A stretch of 10,450 nucleotides of DNA, from NCBI GenBank assembly GCA_945902255.1, contig CAMDMO010000053.1, positions 1-10,450 on the forward strand, in the 5' to 3' direction. Within the stretch, counting starts at the first letter, position 1, and every line of letters begins with the position of its first letter. The position numbers and the translations under genes are program-made. A model generated the notes under the pieces. That model worked only from the letters and a program-made list of their open reading frames with translations, did not search any database and was not told the DNA's origin. This DNA comes from Rickettsia typhi (GTDB taxonomy: Bacteria > Pseudomonadota > Alphaproteobacteria > Rickettsiales > UBA1997). Shown one piece after another: positions 1 through 6,066 of this stretch.

Positions 1-280
1 CTTTTTCCATAAATTTATTATATCTTTGCGTGTAGTGACCACCAAGATGTTGCATAAATTTACCCAAATTAGAATTGGGAGTCTGCAGCAATAGGTGATA
101 ATGATTATTCATTAAACAATAGGCGTGCACAATTACCCCGAATTTCTTACAAGCCTCCCCCAATATTTCTAAAAATACTTCATAACTTTTACTATTATGA
201 AATATTTCATTTTTATCTATTCCACGATTCATAACATGATAATAGGCGTCTGGGTATTGCATTCTTGGCGGTCTTGGCAT
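1..280 (-). CDS. REP-associated tyrosine transposase (RAYT, Y1 family), N-terminal part, cut by window edge
   Basis: The ATG at 280-278 opens a reading frame that stays open for 93 codons to the left edge, so the C-terminal half is outside the window. It begins MPRPPRMQYPDAYYHVMNRG, the typical opening of Y1/IS200-like REP-associated transposases. Residues 52-67 read H-A-Y-C-L-M-N-N-H-Y-H-L-L-L-Q-T and contain the HUH metal-binding motif (His60-Tyr61-His62). The catalytic tyrosine of this family lies further downstream and cannot be seen, so activity is unknown. Family members act as single-strand nucleases on palindromic REP sequences and are usually single-copy genes flanked by them. Here a REP-like inverted pair lies 22 bases upstream of the start (303-348), which supports the assignment. 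No Shine-Dalgarno sequence precedes the ATG. Family recognition is strong; function is inferred. Confidence 0.88.
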   Translation of the reverse strand, partial: MPRPPRMQYPDAYYHVMNRGIDKNEIFHNSKSYEVFLEILGEACKKFGVIVHAYCLMNNHYHLLLQTPNSNLGKFMQHLGGHYTQRYNKFMEK

Positions 281-301
281 GTGGTGTGTTTTTGGTTTTT
301 T

Positions 302-348
302 AAAAAGGGGTCAGACCCCTTTGGAAGAAAAGGGGTCTGACCCCTTTT
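302..348 (-). terminator. Probable gyrB transcription terminator formed by the REPIN hairpin
   Basis: On the minus strand the gyrB stop codon is followed at once by two GC-cored hairpins, the second ending in a run of five T before A residues (GACCCCTTTTTAAAA). Either half, or the full 20-bp stem, has the form of an intrinsic terminator. No other terminator-like structure is present between gyrB and the RAYT gene. The role is inferred from structure only; the repeat may simply have been recruited. Confidence 0.5.
303..348. repeat. REPIN-like pair of inverted GGGGTC palindromes
   Basis: Two small palindromes lie head to head: 304-322 (GGGGTC-A-GACCCC core with A/T flanks) and 329-347 (GGGGTC-T-GACCCC core). 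Because their centre bases are A and T, each is the reverse complement of the other. Together they form a perfect 20-bp inverted repeat (303-322 with 329-348) around a 6-base loop, GGAAGA. This is the layout of a REPIN, the REP doublet mobilised by RAYT transposases. It lies between the gyrB stop codon (one base away) and a RAYT gene (22 bases away). The link to the transposase is inferred from position and from the known biology of REP/RAYT pairs; other copies lie outside this window, if they exist. Confidence 0.8.
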
Positions 349-349
349 C

Positions 350-2797
350 TTAGACGTCTAGGTTAACCACTTTTAGCGCATTTTCTTGAATAAAATCACG
401 CCTAGGTTCAACCACATTTCCCATTAAAATTGAGAAGGTTTGATCAGCTTCGTCATATTGATCAACTTTAACTTGTAATAAAGTTCTATTAGCTGGATCA
501 AGAGTGGTTTCCCAAAGCTGTTCAGCATTCATTTCACCCAAACCTTTAAAGCGTTGAATTGTAACACCTTTTTTGCCGGCTTCTAAAATTATATTCATTA
601 ATTCCATTGGCTTATTAGCAATAAATTCTTCTTCACCACGGATGAATTTTACTGCGCCTGCAAAATCTTCAAAAATTTGCTCTCTAACTTGCGCAATAAC
701 AGAAACTTCTGGCAAATCAAAATAAGCTTTTTTCACTACATAAGAAGTTTTTACACCGCGAGCTTCTTTAATAACTTCAATATCATCCTCTTCGGTAATT
801 ACAGCCTTCCATGTAACATCTTCATCAGATGCTGCAGCAAATATTTTTTCAATTTTTGTAATTAAAGATTTAGTTTTAGCTTTATCTTTCATCCAAGATT
901 TATCGAAAGCTCCAGCTAATGCTAAATTTTGCGCAATATCAATTGGAACCACACGAGAAAATCCAGTAATTAAATTAGAGAATTTTCCAAGTTTAGTTAC
1001 AAAATCAAGTAAATCAGCGCCAGCTCTATCTCCAGCCTTTGATTTTAAAACTGCATTAGAAAGAGCGTTATTTACAATATAAGCCTGCCAAGCTTGTTCA
1101 TTTTTTAAATAAACTTCGCTGCTACCTTTTTTTACTTTATAAAGCGGTGGTTGCGCAATATATAAATAGCCATTTTCAATTAATTTTGGCATGTGACGGA
1201 AAAAGAAAGTAAGAAGCAAAGTTCTAATGTGAGAACCATCCACATCCGCGTCGGCCATGATAATAATTTTATGGTAACGAACTTTCGTTGGATCAAAATC
1301 TTCTTTTCCAATGCCCGCACCAAGTGCAGTTATAATTGTTCCAATTTCCACTGAAGAAAGCATTTTATCGAAACGAGCTCTTTCTACGTTTAAAATTTTT
1401 CCTCTAATTGGTAAAATTGCTTGGAATTTTCTATTGCGACCACTTTTTGCAGAACCACCAGCCGAATTTCCTTCCACAATAAACACTTCACTTAACGCCG
1501 GATCTTTTTCTTGGCAATCAGCTAATTTTCCTGGTAAATTTGAAACTTCGAGAACAGATTTTCTTCTGGTTAATTCGCGTGCTTTACGAGCCGCTTCACG
1601 AGCTTGTGCCGCTTCAACCGCTTTACCAACAATAATTTTTGCATCACTAGGGCGCTCTTCAAACCATTGCGCTAAGCGATCATTCACCCAAGATTCTACG
1701 AAGGTTCTAACTTCAGAAGAAACTAATTTATCTTTAGTTTGTGAAGAAAATTTTGGATCAGGAACTTTTACTGAAAGCACGCAAGTTAAGCCTTCGCGAG
1801 CATCTTCACCAGTTAAAACAATTTTTTCTTTTTTAAATAATTTGCTGTCAGTAGCATAATTATTGATGGTTCTAGTAAGCGCTGCACGCATACCAGCCAA
1901 GTGAGTTCCGCCGTCTCTTTGACGAATATTATTTGTGAAACATAAAATATTTTCGTGATAGCTATCATTCCATTGCATTGAGATTTCAAGACTAATGCCA
2001 CTAGTTTTTTCTGACGCAATTAAATTAATTGTGTCATGCAAAGAATTTTTACTTTTATCAAGATATTTAACATAAGCTTCAACGCCACCTTCATTAAATA
2101 ACATGACTTCTTTTGGCTCTTCACCGCGCAAATCTTTTAGAATAATTTTTACACCAGAATTCAGAAAAGAAAGTTCGCGTAATCTTTGTTCAAGAGTTGA
2201 AAAATTAAATTCAGTAAAAGTAAAAGTTTCGCTTGATGGATGAAAAGTAACTTGCGTTCCTTTTTTACCATTAGCATCACCAATTTCTTTTAGTGGAGCA
2301 ACTGAATCACCATGCTCAAAACGCATGAAATATTCTTTTCCATTGCGCCAAATATTAAGATGCAACCAATCAGAAAGTGCGTTTACAACTGACACACCAA
2401 CGCCATGCAAACCACCAGAAACCTTATATGAATTTTGATCGAATTTACCACCAGCGTGAAGTTGAGTCATAATAACCTCAGCAGCGCTTACGCCTTCTTC
2501 TTCATGAATATCAACAGGAATACCGCGACCATTATCTTTAACCGTAACTGATCCATCGGAATTTAGCGTGACTAAAACTTCGTCGCAATGACCAGCTAAA
2601 GCTTCATCAATTGCGTTATCAACAACTTCGTAAACCATGTGATGCAAACCACTTCCATCATCAGTATCACCAATATACATCCCAGGTCTTTTTCTAACGG
2701 CTTCTAATCCTTTTAAAACCTTGATTGAATCTGCGGTATATGCATTGGTGTTGATTTCTTTTTCAAGCTTTTCAACTTCTTGTTTTTTAGTTGCCAT
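350..2797 (-). CDS. gyrB: DNA gyrase subunit B
   Basis: ATPase subunit of DNA gyrase, which works with GyrA to introduce negative supercoils. The 815-residue protein is complete. The GHKL ATPase domain (about 20-240) shows YEVVDNAIDEA at 56-66 with the probable catalytic Glu57, DNGRGIP at 88-94 and GGLHGVGVSVVNALS at 128-142. The transducer domain follows (about 245-410). The Toprim domain shows VEGNSAGGSAK (441-451), PIRGKILNVERARFDKML (463-480) and DADVDGSH (516-523), and the tail has QRFKGLGEMNAEQLW (748-762). PIRGKILNVERARFDKML is GyrB-like rather than ParE-like. Residues about 555-700 form the long, poorly conserved insert seen in proteobacterial GyrB. Two signature residues differ from the norm: Asn444 replaces the Asp of EGDSAGG (E. 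coli Asp426), and Ala515 replaces Thr before DADVDG. The ATG at 2797 has no Shine-Dalgarno sequence. A TATAAT box and a leader stem-loop lie upstream. Confidence 0.98.
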   Translation of the reverse strand: MATKKQEVEKLEKEINTNAYTADSIKVLKGLEAVRKRPGMYIGDTDDGSGLHHMVYEVVDNAIDEALAGHCDEVLVTLNSDGSVTVKDNGRGIPVDIHEEEGVSAAEVIMTQLHAGGKFDQNSYKVSGGLHGVGVSVVNALSDWLHLNIWRNGKEYFMRFEHGDSVAPLKEIGDANGKKGTQVTFHPSSETFTFTEFNFSTLEQRLRELSFLNSGVKIILKDLRGEEPKEVMLFNEGGVEAYVKYLDKSKNSLHDTINLIASEKTSGISLEISMQWNDSYHENILCFTNNIRQRDGGTHLAGMRAALTRTINNYATDSKLFKKEKIVLTGEDAREGLTCVLSVKVPDPKFSSQTKDKLVSSEVRTFVESWVNDRLAQWFEERPSDAKIIVGKAVEAAQAREAARKARELTRRKSVLEVSNLPGKLADCQEKDPALSEVFIVEGNSAGGSAKSGRNRKFQAILPIRGKILNVERARFDKMLSSVEIGTIITALGAGIGKEDFDPTKVRYHKIIIMADADVDGSHIRTLLLTFFFRHMPKLIENGYLYIAQPPLYKVKKGSSEVYLKNEQAWQAYIVNNALSNAVLKSKAGDRAGADLLDFVTKLGKFSNLITGFSRVVPIDIAQNLALAGAFDKSWMKDKAKTKSLITKIEKIFAAASDEDVTWKAVITEEDDIEVIKEARGVKTSYVVKKAYFDLPEVSVIAQVREQIFEDFAGAVKFIRGEEEFIANKPMELMNIILEAGKKGVTIQRFKGLGEMNAEQLWETTLDPANRTLLQVKVDQYDEADQTFSILMGNVVEPRRDFIQENALKVVNLDV

Positions 2798-2853
2798 TGT
2801 TGCAATTAGTTAAATATTTTGGGAATTGACTAAATAAGTTTAAATATGACCAA

Positions 2854-2876
2854 AGAGCTAGAATTTATCTAGCTCT
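2854..2876 (-). promoter_or_regulatory. Stem-loop in the gyrB leader (terminator or attenuator candidate)
   Basis: A perfect 9-bp stem (AGAGCTAGA with TCTAGCTCT) closes a 5-base loop between the TATAAT box and the gyrB start, about 57 bases before the ATG. On the minus strand it is followed only by TTGGTCATATTT, a weak U-tract. It could be the terminator of the upstream thioredoxin/NHL gene or a structured gyrB leader. The sequence does not decide between these. Confidence 0.4.
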
Positions 2877-2889
2877 AGAAGATGTGAGT

Positions 2890-2909
2890 ATTATAAGATT
2901 TAAATCTTA
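2890..2909 (-). promoter_or_regulatory. Probable gyrB promoter -10 box overlapping a palindrome
   Basis: The minus strand carries a perfect TATAAT at 2895-2890, about 93 bases upstream of the gyrB ATG. The -35 region is a poor match, in a T-rich stretch. A perfect 16-bp palindrome, TAAGATTTAAATCTTA (2894-2909), overlaps the upstream edge of the -10 box and fills most of the spacer, a position where a repressor could block the promoter. The -10 match is plain; regulation is inference. Confidence 0.45.
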
Positions 2910-2932
2910 AAAAAGAAGCGGTTTTTTGACTT

Positions 2933-4930
2933 TTAATATCCAAGCTTAATTTCGATCTCGGAGCCCTTAACATCGGCATCGACAGTAATTTTTTGCTCAT
3001 AGCTTTTTATATAACAAAGAGCGTTTTTCTTATCTTGACAATAATAAATTGTACCTTGCAAAATATAGTCTTTTTTCTTGCTTAATTTTGGCAATTTCAT
3101 TTCTTTATTTTGAATTTTATGCCAGTCTAAACTTTCAATTAAATTCGCTTCATTATCTTTTACCACTTCAAGCAAATTAACAAAACTCGGCCCCATATCG
3201 TTAATTTTCCATCCTTTATTAAGATTAATTTTTACCATAATTTCGCTATCAGCCTTAACCTTAGCAGTTTCCAATTTTTGCAAGTTAGGTAAATATTCTA
3301 AAAAACCTTCTTTTGATATTTTTAAAGGCGGCATAATATCAAGTAATTCTGAATTAAAATTACCGCGACTAACCGATATTATGCGATTATTATTTGAATC
3401 AGCGATATAAAGACGATCAAGAACAGATGCGATTCCATTTGGTTCATCAAAATGAGTATTTGCAGCGCTTCCAATTCCATCTCCCCTAGCTTTGCCACCA
3501 ACTAAATCACGAATTTGTTTTGAAGAAAAATCATATTTGCGAATAACATGATTAAAACTATCAGAGATATAAATTCCCGTATCATCAACCATTAATCCCA
3601 GTGGATGCTGCATTAAAGCCTGATTTTTATCACCATTAACATGTCCAAATTTTAGCAAACTTACACCAATTAAAGTCTTAACTTCACCTTTTTCATCAAT
3701 AACTCTAAGTGAATTACTTTTTGCATCTAGGAAGTAAAGTTTATTGCCATAAACCGCAAGATCTGAAGTTTGCGCTAGAGAATTATTTTCTTTGCCGTCA
3801 AACATTCCCTCTTCGCCATTTCCTGCCAAAACTGATATTGTTTGCTTGGTAATATTATAAGATAAAATTTGATTCGTTCCAGAATTTGCAATTACAATAT
3901 TATTTTTATCTGGAAAAAATTCTAGATCAGAGGGAGAAGATAAATCAAAATTTTTAGCTTCCAAAACTTCGCCATTGCCGTCAACTATTTTTCCAACCAT
4001 TCCAGATCCAATAAGGGTTGAAACCATGCCAGATTTAAAATCAACCACTCTTAAGGCGTGATTTCCACTATCTGCAATATATAATTTTCCATCATTATAG
4101 ATCATTCCTTGAGGATTACTAAAAGAAGCCGCTTCAAAAGTGCCATCTTCAAAACCTTCTCTTTTAGAGCCTATTTTAGCAATAATATCACCAGATAACG
4201 AACTAACTATAATATTATTTTGACCGCTATTGGCGATAAAAAGCACTGGAAATTGGCGCGATTTATAAGAAAAATTATTTACATATTCAAGTTTGGTTGG
4301 AAATGTTAAAACCGTATCAGCGATAAAATTTTTCTCTAGAACTATCGGTAATAAATCGCGATTAATTTGATATTTAAATTTAGAAATTAATTTTTTTACA
4401 CCAATCTTCATTTTTTTCACAGCATTGGCTCCGCTGTAAGTTTTTACAACTCTGCCATGAATATTAATTAAAACAAAAGTTGGCCATGATTTTACTGCAA
4501 AACTATCCCAAATTTTAGCATCAGCATCATTAATAACTGGGTGAGATATGTCATATTTTAAAATTGCCTTTCTGATTTCTTCAGGGTCTTTATCATTTAT
4601 GGTTTTTCCAGAGTGAATTCCAATAACTGTAAGTTTACTTCCAAATTCTTTTTCTAATTTTTTAATTTCTGGCAGGGCTTGAATACAGCTTACGCAAGCG
4701 TATGTCCAAAAGTCTAATAAAATAACGCGATCTTCTAAATCAGAAACTTCTAACGGCCTAGAAACATTAAACCACTGATTATTTTCTTTATTGATAATTT
4801 TATTAATAGCGGAATTGCTGGAAGTGGTAGAGAAAAATATGTAAGAGAAAAACGAAAATAATCCCCATATAGCTAGCAAAGAGGCAATTACTAGAAGAAT
4901 GATTGACTTTTCTCTTTGATTAATCTGCAT
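2933..4930 (-). CDS. Membrane-anchored thioredoxin-like / NHL-repeat beta-propeller protein (NHLRC2-like)
   Basis: Complete 665-residue protein. Residues 9-34 form one hydrophobic segment after a charged start, so it is probably anchored in the inner membrane with the rest in the periplasm. Residues about 55-180 are a TlpA/AhpC-type thioredoxin fold: LLDFWTYACVSCIQ carries a CXXC pair (Cys79, Cys82) and SWPTF (148-152) supplies the cis-proline. Residues about 215-525 hold six repeats of the YIADSxNN type, near 231, 283, 345, 398, 453 and 507, as expected for a six-bladed NHL propeller. A C-terminal domain of about 120 residues has two further cysteines (Cys631, Cys639). The same order, thioredoxin then NHL propeller then small C-terminal domain, occurs in animal NHLRC2 and bacterial relatives. 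The likely role is thiol-disulfide exchange or redox sensing outside the cytoplasm, but no substrate is visible. It stands alone between gyrB and rpsU, each separated by about 135 bases. The ATG has no Shine-Dalgarno sequence. Confidence 0.88.
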   Translation of the reverse strand: MQINQREKSIILLVIASLLAIWGLFSFFSYIFFSTTSSNSAINKIINKENNQWFNVSRPLEVSDLEDRVILLDFWTYACVSCIQALPEIKKLEKEFGSKLTVIGIHSGKTINDKDPEEIRKAILKYDISHPVINDADAKIWDSFAVKSWPTFVLINIHGRVVKTYSGANAVKKMKIGVKKLISKFKYQINRDLLPIVLEKNFIADTVLTFPTKLEYVNNFSYKSRQFPVLFIANSGQNNIIVSSLSGDIIAKIGSKREGFEDGTFEAASFSNPQGMIYNDGKLYIADSGNHALRVVDFKSGMVSTLIGSGMVGKIVDGNGEVLEAKNFDLSSPSDLEFFPDKNNIVIANSGTNQILSYNITKQTISVLAGNGEEGMFDGKENNSLAQTSDLAVYGNKLYFLDAKSNSLRVIDEKGEVKTLIGVSLLKFGHVNGDKNQALMQHPLGLMVDDTGIYISDSFNHVIRKYDFSSKQIRDLVGGKARGDGIGSAANTHFDEPNGIASVLDRLYIADSNNNRIISVSRGNFNSELLDIMPPLKISKEGFLEYLPNLQKLETAKVKADSEIMVKINLNKGWKINDMGPSFVNLLEVVKDNEANLIESLDWHKIQNKEMKLPKLSKKKDYILQGTIYYCQDKKNALCYIKSYEQKITVDADVKGSEIEIKLGY

Positions 4931-4972
4931 TTTGGAGACTTGTTTTTAAAAGCGGGAGCGTGAACTTGATAA

Positions 4973-4996
4973 TATTTGTGCTAATTGCCACAAATA
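4973..4996. promoter_or_regulatory. 24-bp dyad (TATTTGTG-N8-CACAAATA), operator candidate
   Basis: Perfect 8-bp inverted arms with an 8-base spacer lie 43-66 bases upstream of the thioredoxin/NHL gene. On the minus strand the left arm merges into TATTAT, a possible -10 box, so a protein bound here would cover the promoter. The dyad is seen directly; operator function is inferred. It follows the rpsU terminator, so it is more likely to belong to the downstream gene. Confidence 0.35.
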
Positions 4997-5009
4997 ATTA
5001 AGATCTAAA

Positions 5010-5034
5010 GCTGGGCTAAAAAATCTAGCCCAGC
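5010..5034 (-). terminator. Intrinsic terminator after rpsU
   Basis: A 9-bp GC-rich stem (GCTGGGCTA with TAGCCCAGC) closes a 7-base A/T-rich loop, 33 bases beyond the rpsU stop codon. On the minus strand it is followed by TTTAGATCTTAATTATTT. It is the clearest simple hairpin of this kind in the window and separates hpf-rpsU from the thioredoxin/NHL gene. Confidence 0.75.
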
Positions 5035-5066
5035 CGAGAATTTAACTAACAAAAGATGAAAATGTG

Positions 5067-5261
5067 TTAAACATTTTCGCCTCTTCTGGCTTTTTTTCTT
5101 CTAGAAATACTTTCTTCTTTTCTTCTTTTAATTTTTTCAGAAGGTTTTTCATGGGCTTTTCTTCTTCTAGATTCTTTTACTAAACCCTCTTTTTGGGTTT
5201 TTTTTCTAAAAGCTCTAATGGCTAGCTCTAGATTAGATCTGCCGTGAACTGTAACATCCAT
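5067..5261 (-). CDS. rpsU: 30S ribosomal protein bS21
   Basis: Small basic protein of the 30S platform, close to the anti-Shine-Dalgarno end of 16S rRNA. The 64-residue product has the full bS21 pattern: NLELAIRAFRKKTQKEGLV (10-28), RRRKAHEKPSEKIKRRKEE (32-50), then an Arg/Lys-rich tail ending RRGENV. The length is normal for the family. The ATG at 5261 is supported by a strong Shine-Dalgarno sequence (5270-5277), which is absent from the neighbouring genes. It lies 49 bases downstream of hpf on the same strand, with no terminator between, so the two are probably co-transcribed. A GC-rich terminator follows. Confidence 0.97.
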   Translation of the reverse strand: MDVTVHGRSNLELAIRAFRKKTQKEGLVKESRRRKAHEKPSEKIKRRKEESISRRKKARRGENV

Positions 5262-5269
5262 ATCAATTT

Positions 5270-5277
5270 ACCCCCTT
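5270..5277 (-). promoter_or_regulatory. Strong Shine-Dalgarno sequence of rpsU
   Basis: The minus strand reads AAGGGGGT followed by 8 bases and then the ATG. Against the usual 16S 3' end it can pair over 8 consecutive positions with one G-U wobble (compare the perfect AAGGAGGT). None of gyrB, the thioredoxin/NHL gene, hpf, acnA, timA or the RAYT gene shows anything comparable. Confidence 0.75.
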
Positions 5278-5310
5278 TTGTCGGTCTCTTTAAATTTTAA
5301 TATTAATTCT

Positions 5311-5934
5311 TTAAACCATTGGATCTATCCATGATATATTACCATCTTTGCGATGATATACCACATTTAGTCTTTTGTTTTTTTGATTGATAAAAACAAG
5401 CGCTGGAAGATTAGCTAAATCCATTTTCATGATCGCTTCTTCAACACTTAATTCTTCAACAGCAGTTGTCTTTTCGGTTATAATAGTAAGCGATTTGTTA
5501 TTGTCAGCAATATTTTCAGATTCTTCGCTTTCCATTTCTTCAAAAACATTATATTCCGTTGGAGGAAGTATATATTTCATGCAGTCTAGAGCTTTGTAAT
5601 TTGGCTCAACAGACTTTAAACCACCGCCATGATGACGATAATTTTTTATTCTTTCTTTATAACGACGAAGTTGTTTTGTTGCTTTGGCAGAAGCTTCATT
5701 AAAACAACCATAAACATCACCTGCTTCAGCGTCACTTTTTACAGTGATTCCGCCTTTAACGCCCTCATTTACCGTAATTATTGCTTTAAATAAATTTCCG
5801 TCTTTAGAAAAATGCACATCGGCATTTACTGCTTTATCAAAATATTTTTTAACTGATTTTACTAAATGCTCTTCAACATAACTGGTTAATGATTGACCAA
5901 TATCCATGTTAGAACCGACTACTCTTACTTGCAT
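5311..5934 (-). CDS. hpf: Ribosome hibernation promoting factor, long form
   Basis: Binds 30S subunits at the decoding centre and dimerises them into inactive 100S particles in slow growth. The product is 207 residues from the ATG at 5934, matching long HPF. The N-terminal S30AE domain (about 1-105) starts MQVRVVGSNMDIGQSL and contains the basic run QLRRYKERIKNYR. A variable acidic linker (about 125-160) follows, then the dimerisation domain (about 165-205) with LPALVFINQKNKRLNVVYHR and GNISWIDP. A TTG four codons upstream (5946) is in frame, but family members normally begin at MQxRV, so the ATG is preferred. No Shine-Dalgarno sequence is visible. A probable extended -10 promoter lies in one arm of the 5957-6117 palindrome. 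rpsU follows 49 bases downstream, giving a small ribosome-modulation operon. Confidence 0.95.
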   Translation of the reverse strand: MQVRVVGSNMDIGQSLTSYVEEHLVKSVKKYFDKAVNADVHFSKDGNLFKAIITVNEGVKGGITVKSDAEAGDVYGCFNEASAKATKQLRRYKERIKNYRHHGGGLKSVEPNYKALDCMKYILPPTEYNVFEEMESEESENIADNNKSLTIITEKTTAVEELSVEEAIMKMDLANLPALVFINQKNKRLNVVYHRKDGNISWIDPMV

Positions 5935-5972
5935 AGTTTTTTTCAATTAAGGGTTAATACCATTTCCACTAA

Positions 5973-5981
5973 ATAATACCA
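5973..5981 (-). promoter_or_regulatory. Probable hpf promoter, extended -10 (TGGTATTAT)
   Basis: On the minus strand TGGTATTAT gives an extended -10 (TGn followed by TATTAT), 38 bases upstream of the hpf ATG, implying a short leader of about 30 bases. It lies within the inner part of the outer palindrome arm; the opposite arm carries the same motif on the plus strand (6092-6100). The -35 region shows no good match. Assignment by motif only. Confidence 0.4.
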
Positions 5982-6006
5982 CATTTAGCCTTCATCTTTT
6001 TGGTCT

Positions 6007-6066
6007 AAAATTTAAGTAAAAAACCTTTCGTATATCCTGATACGAGCGGTTTTTTACTTAAATTTT
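6007..6066 (-). terminator. Intrinsic terminator of acnA in the palindrome core
   Basis: On the minus strand the core reads as an A-tract, CC, a TCGTAT/ATACGA hairpin, GG and then TTTTTT, the classical form of a factor-independent terminator. The 19-bp outer stem is perfect. Its symmetry would let it work in both directions. It starts 58 bases beyond the acnA stop codon and would separate the timA-acnA transcript from hpf. Confidence 0.7.

Noticed and set aside
1311..1859. Plus-strand open frame of 182 codons inside gyrB.
   Set aside because: It is antisense to conserved Toprim and transducer coding sequence, has no recognisable domain and no ribosome-binding site. The gyrB frame is complete and full of family motifs.
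1813..2019. Short minus-strand open frame overlapping gyrB in another frame.
   Set aside because: gyrB runs unbroken through this interval with conserved sequence, so there is no sign of a frameshift or a nested gene.
2910..2926. A-tract / GAAGCG / T-tract just after the thioredoxin/NHL stop codon, resembling a terminator.
   Set aside because: The stem is A-T pairs only, with no stable GC base, so it would be a very weak hairpin. It resembles part of the acnA terminator core but lacks the second GC arm.
5935..5946. TTG start for hpf giving four extra residues (MKKT).
   Set aside because: No ribosome-binding site supports it, and long HPF proteins normally begin at the MQxRV methionine, which is the ATG at 5934.
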